Below are positions 8,587 to 16,866 of a stretch of 64,000 bases of DNA, one piece after another (the first letter of the stretch is position 1; every line of letters begins with the position of its first letter). The translations under genes were made by a program, and so were the position numbers. The notes beneath the pieces are model-generated. The model was not told the origin of the DNA. It made no database searches and worked only from the letters and a program-made list of their open reading frames with translations. This stretch comes from Ruegeria lacuscaerulensis (lineage in GTDB: Bacteria; Pseudomonadota; Alphaproteobacteria; Rhodobacterales; Rhodobacteraceae). The stretch covers positions 62,001 to 126,000 of the forward strand of contig NZ_WPZL01000001.1 in the NCBI RefSeq assembly GCF_013031245.1, read 5' to 3'.

Positions 8587-9422
8587 TTCACTGCTCCTGA
8601 GGTGATGCCGCGGATAAGCTGACGCGAGAAGATGATGTAGAGGATCAGCACCGGTAGGATCGCCATCGACAGCGCCGACAGAACCGCATTCCAGTCGGTG
8701 ACGAACTGCCCGATGAAGACCTGACTGCCCAGCGTGAGGGTCTTGGTTTCCTCAGCCGGTGCCAGGATCAGCGGGAACCACAGGTCGTTCCAGATCGGGA
8801 TCATGTTGAATACGGCCACGGTGGCCATTGCAGGCCGTACCAGAGGCAGTACCAGCCGGAAGAAGATCGTGTATTCTGACAATCCGTCGATACGACCGGC
8901 GTTCTTCAGATCATCACTGACCTGCCGCATGAACTCGGACAGGATAAACACCGCCAGCGGCAAGCCCTGCGCCGTATAGACCAGGATCAGTGCCCAGAGC
9001 GTATTCACCAGACCCGTTGCGACCATCATTTCCAGAATGGCCACGGTGCCGATCCGGATCGGGATCATGATCCCCAGCGCCAGATACAAGCCCATCAGCA
9101 GATTGCCTTTGAACTGGTATTCGGACAGCGCGTAAGCCGCCATGGCTCCGAACAGCAGGATAAAGAACAGGGACGCCACTGTGACGATCATCGAGTTCTG
9201 GAAGTAGAGGAAGAAGTCTCCCTGCTTCATCACAGTCTCGTATCCGATCATGGAAAAGCTGTCCGCGCTGGGAAGGGCGAGTGGTTCCCGAAAGATCGCG
9301 CGACGGTTTTTGAAGCTGTTGATCAGGATTACGAAAACCGGGAACAGGGCGATCAATGTATAAAGGATCAGTGCGCCATGCATTGCCGCTGTATTGAGAG
9401 GGTTCTGGCGTGCTTTGTTCAT
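8583..9422 (-). CDS. Sugar ABC transporter permease (MalG type)
   Basis: The 279-residue inner-membrane protein has six predicted membrane segments, starting with ALILYTLIALFPVFVILINS. The cytoplasmic EAA loop reads DDLKNAGRIDGLSEYTIFF and the protein ends in the usual LIRGITSGAVK tail. I chose the ATG at 9422 because a GAGGGG Shine-Dalgarno lies just before it; the frame is open to 9566 but would overlap the upstream permease. Its stop overlaps the Gfo/Idh start by 4 bases. It forms the channel with the MalF-type permease encoded 10 bases upstream. Confidence 0.92.
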   Translation of the reverse strand: MNKARQNPLNTAAMHGALILYTLIALFPVFVILINSFKNRRAIFREPLALPSADSFSMIGYETVMKQGDFFLYFQNSMIVTVASLFFILLFGAMAAYALSEYQFKGNLLMGLYLALGIMIPIRIGTVAILEMMVATGLVNTLWALILVYTAQGLPLAVFILSEFMRQVSDDLKNAGRIDGLSEYTIFFRLVLPLVRPAMATVAVFNMIPIWNDLWFPLILAPAEETKTLTLGSQVFIGQFVTDWNAVLSALSMAILPVLILYIIFSRQLIRGITSGAVK

Positions 9423-9432
9423 CTCTGGCCCC

Positions 9433-10347
9433 TCACAGCTGGTACCGGCGCATCCGGGTCTGGATGCCGAACAGGTAGATACAGACGCCCACCAGAATGA
9501 TGGCGAACATCGCCCCGGCAATAGCTGACCCCATATGCGGGTCGCCCAGTTGCAGCTGGAAGCCAAAGAATGTCCGGTACATGAACGTACCCAAAATGTC
9601 GGTTGAGAAATCCGGCCCCGCCAACGCGCCCTGCGCCGCGTAGATCAGGTCGAACGCGTTGAAATTGCCCACGAAAGTCAGGATTGAGATAATGCCGATT
9701 GATGGCAGGATCAGCGGCAGTTTGATCTTCCAGAAGGCCGAGGCCCCGGTGATTCCGTCGATCTCACCTGCTTCAAGGATTTCTTCGGGAATGGTCAGCA
9801 GGGCGGCATAGATCAGCATCATCGGGATGCCTACGAACTGCCAGACCGAGATCAGAGCCAGCGTGGTCAGCGCGTATTCCTCTTTCCCCAGCCACGGGGC
9901 GAATAGTGATTTCAGACCAATCGCGTCCAGCATAGATGGCGCGATGCCCCAGATCGGTGACAGGATCAGTTTCCAGGCAAAGCCGACGATCACAAAGCTG
10001 AGGATTGTCGGGATAAAAATCGCCGACCGGTACAGTGCCGCAAACCGTAGGCGTGGGTGGCTGAGCAGCGCGGCCAGTGCGATCCCGATTGGATTCTGCA
10101 CCAGCATGTGGATCAGGAAGAACCAGAAGTTATTCCCCAGCGCATTCCAGAACTGTTCCGACCAGATCGGATCGAAAAACAGGGTCTGAAAATTATGCAA
10201 TCCAACGAACACACGGTTCTGGTCAATCTCGGTATAGAGCGCCAGCCGCAGTGTGTTGAACAGCGGAAAGATCATCACTGCCGTGTAGACGATAACGGCC
10301 GGTGCAAGAAACACGACGATATGCCAGCGGAAGCGGGGGCGGTTCAT
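9433..10347 (-). CDS. Sugar ABC transporter permease (MalF type)
   Basis: The 304-residue membrane protein has six predicted transmembrane segments (the first is FLAPAVIVYTAVMIFPLF). The EAA loop EILEAGEIDGITGASAFWKI contacts the ATPase. Length and layout match the first permease of CUT1 importers. It follows the binding-protein gene after 72 bases that contain a perfect stem-loop, a common place for transcript processing that keeps binding-protein levels higher than permease levels. It is followed by the MalG-type gene after 10 bases. Confidence 0.92.
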   Translation of the reverse strand: MNRPRFRWHIVVFLAPAVIVYTAVMIFPLFNTLRLALYTEIDQNRVFVGLHNFQTLFFDPIWSEQFWNALGNNFWFFLIHMLVQNPIGIALAALLSHPRLRFAALYRSAIFIPTILSFVIVGFAWKLILSPIWGIAPSMLDAIGLKSLFAPWLGKEEYALTTLALISVWQFVGIPMMLIYAALLTIPEEILEAGEIDGITGASAFWKIKLPLILPSIGIISILTFVGNFNAFDLIYAAQGALAGPDFSTDILGTFMYRTFFGFQLQLGDPHMGSAIAGAMFAIILVGVCIYLFGIQTRMRRYQL

Positions 10348-10375
10348 AGGATCGCTTTCAAAGGAGTGTGGGGAT

Positions 10376-10403
10376 TACCCGGGCGATCACCACCGCCCGG
10401 GTA
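10376..10403. repeat. Intercistronic stem-loop between binding-protein and permease genes
   Basis: TACCCGGGCG (10376-10385) pairs perfectly with CGCCCGGGTA (10394-10403) around an 8-base loop. No T-run follows on the minus strand, so it is better read as an mRNA-stabilising or attenuating hairpin behind the binding-protein gene than as a full terminator. Confidence 0.6.
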
Positions 10404-10419
10404 TGTGTTGAGCCAGAGT

Positions 10420-11673
10420 TTACTGGTGCGGTGCGTACCAGCTGGACAGGCCTTTCTGCAGCTCAGTCCCCAACTCTTCCGGGGTGCTGGTGCCTTTGAT
10501 GGCAGCTACGGATGCGCCCCAGGTCTCATTTTCGAGGTTCGGGGTGCCGCGCGACAAGATCTGATAAGTCGAGCGGATCGTCGATTCACATTCGTCGCGC
10601 CAACCGACGATTTCCTTTGCCAGCGGGTCCTGCAGTTCAACCGGCGTGTTCGACAGTGGGAAGAAGCCGGGCAGGGCGTTGCCGAAGATTTCGGCGAACT
10701 CGGGGCTTGCGACCCAGGCCAGGAACGTCTCGGCAGCCTCGGGGTGCTCGGTGGCCGCATTCATGCCGATACCGATATCTGTATGGTCCGAGATGTAGCA
10801 GGTGTCACCCGCGTTTCGAACCGGCGGCTTAAAGGCACCCATTTCGAAATCGGCCTGTGTGTTGAAGCCTGAGATTTCCCACGACCCGGCGGGATAAATA
10901 GCAGCACGTCCCAGTGTAAAGATGTTCTGACTGTCAGGGTAGGTCTGCGCCTCGTACCCGTCGCCAAGGTACTCCCCCCATCGGGCTAGCGTGGCATAGG
11001 GGGCGGTCCAGGCTTCATCTGTCAACTTCTGTTCGCCCGCGATCAACGCCTGACGGCCTTCTTCGCCTTTCCAGTAGTTTGGCCCGATGTTGTTGTAGCC
11101 CATCGTGGCGGCTTCCCATTGGTCATTGGTGCCCATCGCCATCGGGACATAAGTGCCGTCTTCCCTGATCTTGTCGAGCGCGGCAAAGAACTCATCTTCG
11201 GTGGCCGGCACCTCGATGCCCAACTCGGCAAAGGCGTCCTTGTTGTAAATGAATCCGTGGATTACCGACGCCATCGGAACACAGAAGCTGACCGACCCGT
11301 CATCCGTCTGCCACGCTGATTTGGCCACATCCGAGAAATTGCTCATTGCCTCAACCGAGGATAGGTCGGTCAGGTGACCCGCCTCGTACAGTGCAAGTGA
11401 TGCGTCGAACGGTCGGCAGGTGATCAGGTCGCCAGCCGAGCCTGCGTCGAGCTTGGAGTTCAGAACGGCGTTGTATTCCGCAGGCGCAGAAGGGGTGAAC
11501 TTGACCTTGATTCCGGGGTGTTTTGCTTCGAAGGCCGGAATGATCTGTTCCTGCCACAGCGCCAGGTCATCGTTGCGCCAGCTTTCGATGGTCAGCGTTA
11601 CGTCCTCGGCATAGGCGCCGGTCGCCATCAGGGTCGTGCCTATCAAGGCCAGCTTCAGACTTCCATTTTTCAT
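10420..11673 (-). CDS. Sugar ABC transporter substrate-binding protein
   Basis: The 417-residue periplasmic protein belongs to the extracellular solute-binding family 1. It has a signal peptide (MKNGSLKLALIGTTLMATGA, cleaved after AYA), then LTIESWRNDDLALWQEQIIPAFEAK-type lobe I and the conserved GRAAIYPAGSWEISG block that contacts sugar in CUT1 receptors. GGGAGAG lies before the ATG. It is the second gene of the leftward operon, 23 bases after murQ, and this position suggests GlcNAc, MurNAc or an oligosaccharide containing them as ligand. That ligand is inference. Confidence 0.92.
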   Translation of the reverse strand: MKNGSLKLALIGTTLMATGAYAEDVTLTIESWRNDDLALWQEQIIPAFEAKHPGIKVKFTPSAPAEYNAVLNSKLDAGSAGDLITCRPFDASLALYEAGHLTDLSSVEAMSNFSDVAKSAWQTDDGSVSFCVPMASVIHGFIYNKDAFAELGIEVPATEDEFFAALDKIREDGTYVPMAMGTNDQWEAATMGYNNIGPNYWKGEEGRQALIAGEQKLTDEAWTAPYATLARWGEYLGDGYEAQTYPDSQNIFTLGRAAIYPAGSWEISGFNTQADFEMGAFKPPVRNAGDTCYISDHTDIGIGMNAATEHPEAAETFLAWVASPEFAEIFGNALPGFFPLSNTPVELQDPLAKEIVGWRDECESTIRSTYQILSRGTPNLENETWGASVAAIKGTSTPEELGTELQKGLSSWYAPHQ

Positions 11674-11696
11674 AGTTCTCTCCCAGTTTTTTGAAG

Positions 11697-12584
11697 TTAA
11701 ATTTCTTGTGCCAAAGCGTCTTTCAATATTCCCTCGGTTGCGTGCAGCCGCTTGACCGCTTCGGGCAGGGATATACCATGCGCTGCGATCAGAGCGGCTG
11801 GTTTTACCTCGCCATTTGCTGCTTCCAGCGCCGCCTGCGCCGTATCCGCGTCTACCCCGGCTATTCGTGCGATGATGCCTGCCGCCCGAGCCCGCAATTT
11901 GTCATTGTCGGCGCGCAGATTGACCATCATACCGTCGTGGACATGGCCGAGCTCGACCGCCATCAGCGAAGATAGCATGTTCAGCGCGATTTTCTGCGCC
12001 GTTCCCGCACCCATTCGCGTTGAGCCTGAGACCAGCTCCGGCGGCGTCGCGAGCAGAATGGGAATGTCGGCATTCCGCAAAAGCGGGCTACCTGCATTGT
12101 TTGCGATTCCGATCACTTGCGCGTTGTGCGCACGTGCGATTTCGATTGCGGTCACTGTGTACGGCGTTGATCCGCTGGCTGACACGGCGATGACCGTATC
12201 GTGCGGACGCAATGAACTCAGAGCGTCTCTGAGGCCGCCGGCAGCATCTTCGGCCTCGCCGTGCATTGTAACCCCGGTTGGCAGGCCGCCAGCCATGTGA
12301 ATCCGCAATTGAGCTGCCGGGATCGAAAACGTGCCGCCTAATTCCTGCGCGTCGGCCGCAGCCATCAAGCCTGACGAACCAGCCGCCACATAGTGCAGCA
12401 CGCCATCGGAGCGAATCGTATGCGCCATCGTTCTGGCGCCATTGGCGATAGTGTCCAGGGCATTGCGCACTGTCACTGCCGCAGCAATCTGACCCTCTGC
12501 CAGAATCTGTGCCGAAGTGATCAAGTCGCTTCGGTTCAGCTTGGCAGCATCCTGATGCAGTTGTTCAGTTGATGGCAGCGTCAA
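11697..12584 (-). CDS. murQ: N-acetylmuramic acid 6-phosphate etherase MurQ
   Basis: MurQ cleaves the lactyl ether of MurNAc-6-phosphate to give GlcNAc-6-phosphate and D-lactate. The protein is 295 residues from the TTG start at 12584, chosen because GGGGGA lies 7 bases upstream; an in-frame GTG at 12629 would sit inside the operator. The SIS fold is clear: YVAAGSSG near 65-72, the conserved acidic residue in QELGGTF at Glu81, AVSASGSTPYT, and SGSTRMGAGTAQKIALN. The loop before Glu81 (LMAAADAQ) differs from the usual RLGVLDASE form, and the protein is slightly short. It heads the leftward ABC operon and supplies substrate for the divergent nagA. Confidence 0.88.
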   Translation of the reverse strand: MTLPSTEQLHQDAAKLNRSDLITSAQILAEGQIAAAVTVRNALDTIANGARTMAHTIRSDGVLHYVAAGSSGLMAAADAQELGGTFSIPAAQLRIHMAGGLPTGVTMHGEAEDAAGGLRDALSSLRPHDTVIAVSASGSTPYTVTAIEIARAHNAQVIGIANNAGSPLLRNADIPILLATPPELVSGSTRMGAGTAQKIALNMLSSLMAVELGHVHDGMMVNLRADNDKLRARAAGIIARIAGVDADTAQAALEAANGEVKPAALIAAHGISLPEAVKRLHATEGILKDALAQEI

Positions 12585-12609
12585 GAGAATCCCCCATGTG
12601 TTCCCCTTA

Positions 12610-12627
12610 CAATACCTATTTAATACC
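12610..12627 (-). promoter_or_regulatory. Direct-repeat operator in front of murQ
   Basis: On the minus strand this reads GGTATT-AAATA-GGTATTG, two GGTATT units in direct orientation spaced 11 bases apart. Almost the same element lies before the divergent kinase gene at 12733-12750. The site also covers a plausible -10 region for murQ. The likely binder is the GntR/UTRA regulator encoded at 13615. Confidence 0.7.
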
Positions 12628-12732
12628 ACCTGTCCATAATTTTGTTTCGATCAGTGAAATCTCTTCGTTAGCAGGGTTTTCGGGTTCAAATTTTTAATAT
12701 CCTGGGCATTTATGTCTTCCATAACCCCAATA

Positions 12733-12750
12733 GGTATTATAATGGTATTG
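12733..12750 (+). promoter_or_regulatory. Direct-repeat operator overlapping the -10 box of the kinase operon
   Basis: This is GGTATT-ATAAT-GGTATTG, matching the murQ site at 15 of 18 positions. It contains a perfect TATAAT (12738-12743) only 10 bases before the ATG at 12753, so a bound repressor would block the promoter directly. The predicted transcript has almost no leader. Confidence 0.72.
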
Positions 12751-12752
12751 TC

Positions 12753-13628
12753 ATGACTGAGTCCCAGAACAACGCAATATTGGCCGTGGATGGTGGGGGA
12801 ACGCGATGTCGTGTTGCCTGTGAAATCGACGGGAGCGTCCACTCGGTTGAGGCGGGTGCGGCCAATGTCTCGACCGATTTTGACGGCGCGTTCAATCAAA
12901 TTCGAGCTGGACTTGAGGAAATGTCCCGAAACCTTGGAGTCGAGGCCCGGGAGATGCTCAGATGGCCCGCTTTTGTCGGATTGGCAGGTGTCACCGACGC
13001 CCAGATTGCAGAGCGTTTGCGGGATGCGCTGGGGCTGATAAATGCGCGGATCGAGGATGATCGGCCAGCCGCGCTGCGCGGAGCGCTGGGTAAGCAGGAT
13101 GGCCTGATCGCACATTGCGGAACCGGCTCTTTTCTGGCGACGCAAGCGGATGGCGCCATGCGGTATGCCGGTGGCTGGGGGCCTGTTCTGGGGGATGAGG
13201 CCTCGGCGCAGTGGGTGGGGCGCCGTGCGCTGTCCGAAGCACTTTGCGCGTATGACGGCACGCAGGTTGAATCCGGCTTGACGCAAAAGCTGTTGGCTGA
13301 CCTGCACGGGCCGGCGGGGATAGTGCGTTTCGCCGGAACTGCCACACCCGCCCAGTTCGGAGCACTTGCGCCCGAGGTGACCTCTGCGGCCAAAGCGGGT
13401 GATGTTGTCGCAAAACAGGTTTTGCAGGCAGGGGCGGATTACATCTCTGAAACCGCATCACGACTGGGGTGGCAATCTGGCGGAGTGATCTGCCTGACCG
13501 GTGGGATCGCGGCGCAATATACGGATTACCTGCCTGCGGACATGCAGTCCGCCATTCGCCCGCCGCTGGGCGAACCGCTGACCGGGGCATTGTCTTTGGC
13601 GAAGGAGATCCAGCATGAGCATTACTGA
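12753..13628 (+). CDS. BadF/BadG/BcrA/BcrD-family amino-sugar kinase (GlcNAc and/or MurNAc kinase)
   Basis: ATP-dependent sugar kinase of the actin/hexokinase superfamily, 291 residues. The phosphate-1 motif is AVDGGGTRCR (11-20). Further blocks are GLAGVTDAQ, the sugar/phosphate loop AHCGTGSFL, GWGPVLGDEASA and the adenosine motif LTGGIAAQY near 247. Relatives phosphorylate GlcNAc, and the clostridial member MurK acts on both MurNAc and GlcNAc. A MurK-like role would make sense of the adjacent murQ, because an ABC importer delivers unphosphorylated sugar. No Shine-Dalgarno precedes the ATG, consistent with a leaderless message. The 3' end overlaps the regulator gene by 14 bases. Confidence 0.85.
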   Translation: MTESQNNAILAVDGGGTRCRVACEIDGSVHSVEAGAANVSTDFDGAFNQIRAGLEEMSRNLGVEAREMLRWPAFVGLAGVTDAQIAERLRDALGLINARIEDDRPAALRGALGKQDGLIAHCGTGSFLATQADGAMRYAGGWGPVLGDEASAQWVGRRALSEALCAYDGTQVESGLTQKLLADLHGPAGIVRFAGTATPAQFGALAPEVTSAAKAGDVVAKQVLQAGADYISETASRLGWQSGGVICLTGGIAAQYTDYLPADMQSAIRPPLGEPLTGALSLAKEIQHEHY

Positions 13629-14364
13629 GTTCCTCCGCTCTGACTCGTGGCTGTCGCCCGAAAATGGCCCGCGTTACGTCCAATTGCGGCGCAGGTTGCA
13701 GGAAGGGATCGACACAGGCGTGCTGGCTCCGAACTCTTCGCTGCCATCGGAACGTGAATTGGTTGAGATCACGGATTTGTCGCGGGTCACAGTGCGCAAG
13801 GCGATTCAGGAGTTGGTTCAGGAAGGCGTGATCGAACAGCGCCAGGGATCCGGATCTTTCATTCGTCAGCGTTTGCCGCGGGTGGAACAGTCGCTGACAC
13901 ATCTGACCTCGTTCACGGAGGACATGTCGAGCCGCGGGATGCAGACCACATCCAAGTGGTTGGAACGGGGCGTTTTTGCGCCAACCCCCGAGGAGGTCGA
14001 AGCACTCAGCCTGAAAGAAGGCGAACAGATTTCGCGCATTTACCGTCTGCGCGAGGCGGATGGTCGCCCGCTGGCACTTGAGCGGGCGGCCCTGCCGCTG
14101 GATATCCTGCCCAATCCCATCGAAGTGACCACATCGCTGTACGAGGTGCTGGACGAGATGGGGCGGCGCCCGGTTCGGGCCGTGCAGAAAATCTCGGCCC
14201 TCAACCTCGCTGCGCGCGAAGCGGAGCTGCTGGAAGTGCCCGAAGGCGCCGCCGGGCTGAATATCGAACGTATCTCATTCCTCAAAAACGGACGGGTCGC
14301 GGAACTGACCCGTTCGCTCTATCGCGGCGACGCTTACGACTTTGTCGCCGAATTACGGTTGTAA
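13615..14364 (+). CDS. GntR family (HutC/UTRA subfamily) transcriptional regulator of amino-sugar use
   Basis: The 249-residue protein has an N-terminal winged helix at about residues 18-88 (YVQLRRRLQEGIDTG, LPSERELVEITDLSRVTVRK). A UTRA effector domain fills about 105-245 (RIYRLREADGRPLALERA, YEVLDEMGRRPVRAVQKI). UTRA regulators bind phosphorylated amino sugars or related metabolites and usually repress. Its place between the kinase and deaminase genes, with 14 bases of overlap upstream, makes it the natural binder of the paired GGTATT repeats in the divergent control region. It resembles the regulators called NagR, NagQ or YvoA; the exact effector is unknown. Confidence 0.9.
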   Translation: MSITEFLRSDSWLSPENGPRYVQLRRRLQEGIDTGVLAPNSSLPSERELVEITDLSRVTVRKAIQELVQEGVIEQRQGSGSFIRQRLPRVEQSLTHLTSFTEDMSSRGMQTTSKWLERGVFAPTPEEVEALSLKEGEQISRIYRLREADGRPLALERAALPLDILPNPIEVTTSLYEVLDEMGRRPVRAVQKISALNLAAREAELLEVPEGAAGLNIERISFLKNGRVAELTRSLYRGDAYDFVAELRL

Positions 14365-14383
14365 CCGGAAAGGCCGGAATTTC

Positions 14384-15412
14384 ATGTCCGAACACACCTC
14401 GAAAATGCGTCAGGAAATCCTGGAAATCCCTGATGCCGTTGACAGATTGCTAAGCCAAGGTGCGAGCAATGTTCAAGACGTTGCCAGAATGGTGAAAGAC
14501 GCCGACCCACGGTTTTTGATCTCGGTGGCGCGGGGGTCATCAGATCATGCCTGCCTGTATCTCAAATACGCCAGTGAGTTGCTTTTGAACCTGCCCGTGG
14601 CTTCGGTCGGACCGTCGGTCAGCTCGATCTACAGCATTGATTTGCAGGCTAAAGGGGCGCTCTGCCTGTCGGTGTCGCAGTCCGGCCAAAGCCCGGATAT
14701 CGTCGGGATGACCCGGTCGCTGAAAGGGTCGGGTGGGGTGACGGTTGCGATAACTAACAACACAAACTCGCGGCTGGCCGAGGTGACGGATGCCGTGCTG
14801 CCCCTTCACGCAGGTCCGGAACTGAGCGTGGCTGCTACCAAGACATTTGTGACATCGCTGGTGACCGGGCTCTGGTTGCTGGCGGAAATCAAGGGGGATG
14901 ACTCACTGACCAGCGCAATCCGATCCTTGCCCGGCTGTCTGGAGCAAGCCGCGCAATGTGATTGGTCCGCCGCGGCAGAAACGATCACGGGCCGGTCGCT
15001 GTTCACGCTGGGCCGAGGCCCGTCTTATGCGATGTCCAATGAAGCGGCGCTGAAGATCAAAGAAACCTGTCAGATTCACGCTGAAAGCTATTCGGCGGCC
15101 GAGGTGCTGCATGGGCCGGTATCGATCGTTGAAGAGGGATTTCCGACGATCGTGTTTGCCGCCAAAGACGCGGCGGAGGATTCCACGGCCGAGGCCGCCG
15201 ATGCGCTGGCAGGCAAGGGGGCAACAGTGTTCGCCGCAACCGACAAGGTGACGCGCGCGCAATGCTTGCCGGTCACGCGAACCGACCATTGGCTGACTGA
15301 TCCGATTGCCACAATCACGTCGTTCTACAGCATGGTCGAAGCCGTCGCCGGCGCACGCGGGATTGACCCTGACGCACCGCGCCACCTCAAGAAAGTGACG
15401 GAGACGGTATGA
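14384..15412 (+). CDS. SIS-domain glucosamine-6-phosphate deaminase, NagB-II type
   Basis: The 342-residue protein carries two SIS domains, like the isomerase half of glucosamine-fructose-6-phosphate aminotransferase but without the glutaminase domain. SIS1 has VARGSSDHACLYLKYASELL and SVSQSGQSPDIVGM; SIS2 has GRGPSYAMSNEAALKIKETC and AAEVLHGPVSIVE. Proteins of this build replace classical NagB and convert glucosamine-6-phosphate to fructose-6-phosphate and ammonia. The ATG at 14384 was chosen because it follows the regulator stop with GGAAAGG upstream; the frame extends to 14342. It overlaps nagA by 4 bases, which strongly supports the pathway role. Confidence 0.9.
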   Translation: MSEHTSKMRQEILEIPDAVDRLLSQGASNVQDVARMVKDADPRFLISVARGSSDHACLYLKYASELLLNLPVASVGPSVSSIYSIDLQAKGALCLSVSQSGQSPDIVGMTRSLKGSGGVTVAITNNTNSRLAEVTDAVLPLHAGPELSVAATKTFVTSLVTGLWLLAEIKGDDSLTSAIRSLPGCLEQAAQCDWSAAAETITGRSLFTLGRGPSYAMSNEAALKIKETCQIHAESYSAAEVLHGPVSIVEEGFPTIVFAAKDAAEDSTAEAADALAGKGATVFAATDKVTRAQCLPVTRTDHWLTDPIATITSFYSMVEAVAGARGIDPDAPRHLKKVTETV

Positions 15413-16545
15413 CTTCAGGTTCGGTTACATTTCGGAACGGCGGGCTGTTTGACGGCACGCGCCTGCACTTTGGTCAGGCGGTTGTCTTTCGCGAAGGCGC
15501 TTTGGCGGCGGTTATACCCGAGGAAGGCGCCGAGGATGACGGGCAGGCCATTGATCTGAAAGGAGATATCCTCAGCCCCGGTTATGTCGATCTGCAGGTC
15601 AATGGCGGCGACGGTGTCATGTTCAACGATGACCCGTCGGTTGAGACGATTCGCAGGATCGCCAGCGCGCATCGACGGTTGGGTGTGGTGTCGCTGCTGC
15701 CAACGCTGATCACTGATACAGTCGAGAAAACAGAAGCAGCGATAAATGCTGCGATACAGGCGGTCCGAGAAGGCGTTCCAGGGGTTGCAGGGCTGCATCT
15801 GGAAGGGCCGCATCTGTCCGTCGCGCGAAAAGGGGCGCATGATGCCGCGCTGATCCGCCCGATGGAAGATGCGGATCTGGTCGTACTGATCGCGGCTGCA
15901 GGTGACTTGCCGTGCCTCAAGGTCACGATCGCGCCCGAGGCGGTGTCGGAACAACAGGTCAGGGCGCTCTCTGACGCCGGTATTCTTGTATCGCTGGGGC
16001 ATAGTGATGCGGATTTCGCCACGTGCCGACGCTATGCGGCTGCGGGCGCGCGCTGTGTCACACATTTGTTCAACGCCATGAGTCAGCTGGGAAGTCGCGA
16101 ACCGGGTCTGGTCGGCGCCGCACTGGCCGAGAGTGGTTTGTCGGCGGGTTTGATCGCCGACGGTATCCATGTCCACCCTGAGACCATCCGCGCCGCATGG
16201 GCTGCCAAATCCGCACCCGGTCAGATTTTTCTGGTGAGCGATGCCATGGCCGTTGCGGGTACGGATCAGACCGCGTTCCAACTGGAGGGGCGCCGAATCA
16301 CAAGAACGGACGGGCGGCTAACGCTCGAAGATGGAACATTGGCCGGAGCTGACCTTGATTTGACGACCGCCATTCGCGTTCTGGTCACTCAGGTCGGTGT
16401 GCCGCTACAGGACGCGCTGACTGCCGCAACGACTTTTCCAGCACAGTTTATAGGCCGGACTGGATCGAAGCGATTGGATTACGATTCGATGATCCGGATA
16501 TCAGCTGACCTCGAATCATGCGCTTGGCTTCCCACGCTGCGTTAA
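15409..16545 (+). CDS. nagA: N-acetylglucosamine-6-phosphate deacetylase NagA
   Basis: NagA removes the acetyl group from GlcNAc-6-phosphate, the step between MurQ or kinase products and the deaminase. The 378-residue protein shows the amidohydrolase signatures: PGYVDLQVNGGDGV near 57-70, GLHLEGPHLS near 128-137, VSLGHSDADF, GARCVTHLFNAMSQL with metal-binding His residues, and the catalytic Asp in LVSDAMAVAGT. Its start overlaps the deaminase stop (ATGA). The C-terminal 30 residues are unlike those of well-known NagA proteins, but no frameshift improves them. It is the last gene of the rightward operon. Confidence 0.93.
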   Translation: MTSGSVTFRNGGLFDGTRLHFGQAVVFREGALAAVIPEEGAEDDGQAIDLKGDILSPGYVDLQVNGGDGVMFNDDPSVETIRRIASAHRRLGVVSLLPTLITDTVEKTEAAINAAIQAVREGVPGVAGLHLEGPHLSVARKGAHDAALIRPMEDADLVVLIAAAGDLPCLKVTIAPEAVSEQQVRALSDAGILVSLGHSDADFATCRRYAAAGARCVTHLFNAMSQLGSREPGLVGAALAESGLSAGLIADGIHVHPETIRAAWAAKSAPGQIFLVSDAMAVAGTDQTAFQLEGRRITRTDGRLTLEDGTLAGADLDLTTAIRVLVTQVGVPLQDALTAATTFPAQFIGRTGSKRLDYDSMIRISADLESCAWLPTLR

Positions 16546-16663
16546 TATCGTCGGTGCAGAGTGTCAGGCCAGACAGCTTTGGGTGGTGAACAGCGAAATT
16601 GAATTCCTTGGTCGAACGGCGCTTGACGGCACCAGACGCATCGCTTAAACCGGCCTCCGCTGA

Positions 16664-16738
<75 letters not shown>

Positions 16739-16866
16739 GATCAGCCCGAAAATTCTGCGTCAAATGGCCCTGACACGTGGCCAATTTACGCTGTGCAGCT
16801 TGACCCCGCGTGCCACTGCCGCCAAGAAGCATTCACTCAATCGCGAACACGATGTAAGGGCCAGAT

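Noticed and set aside
16381..16545. Possible frameshift at the 3' end of nagA, because the last 30 residues look unusual
   Set aside because: Reading the other two frames gave no better C-terminus, and the residues SMIRISADLESC resemble the usual terminal strand of NagA, so the annotated end was kept.
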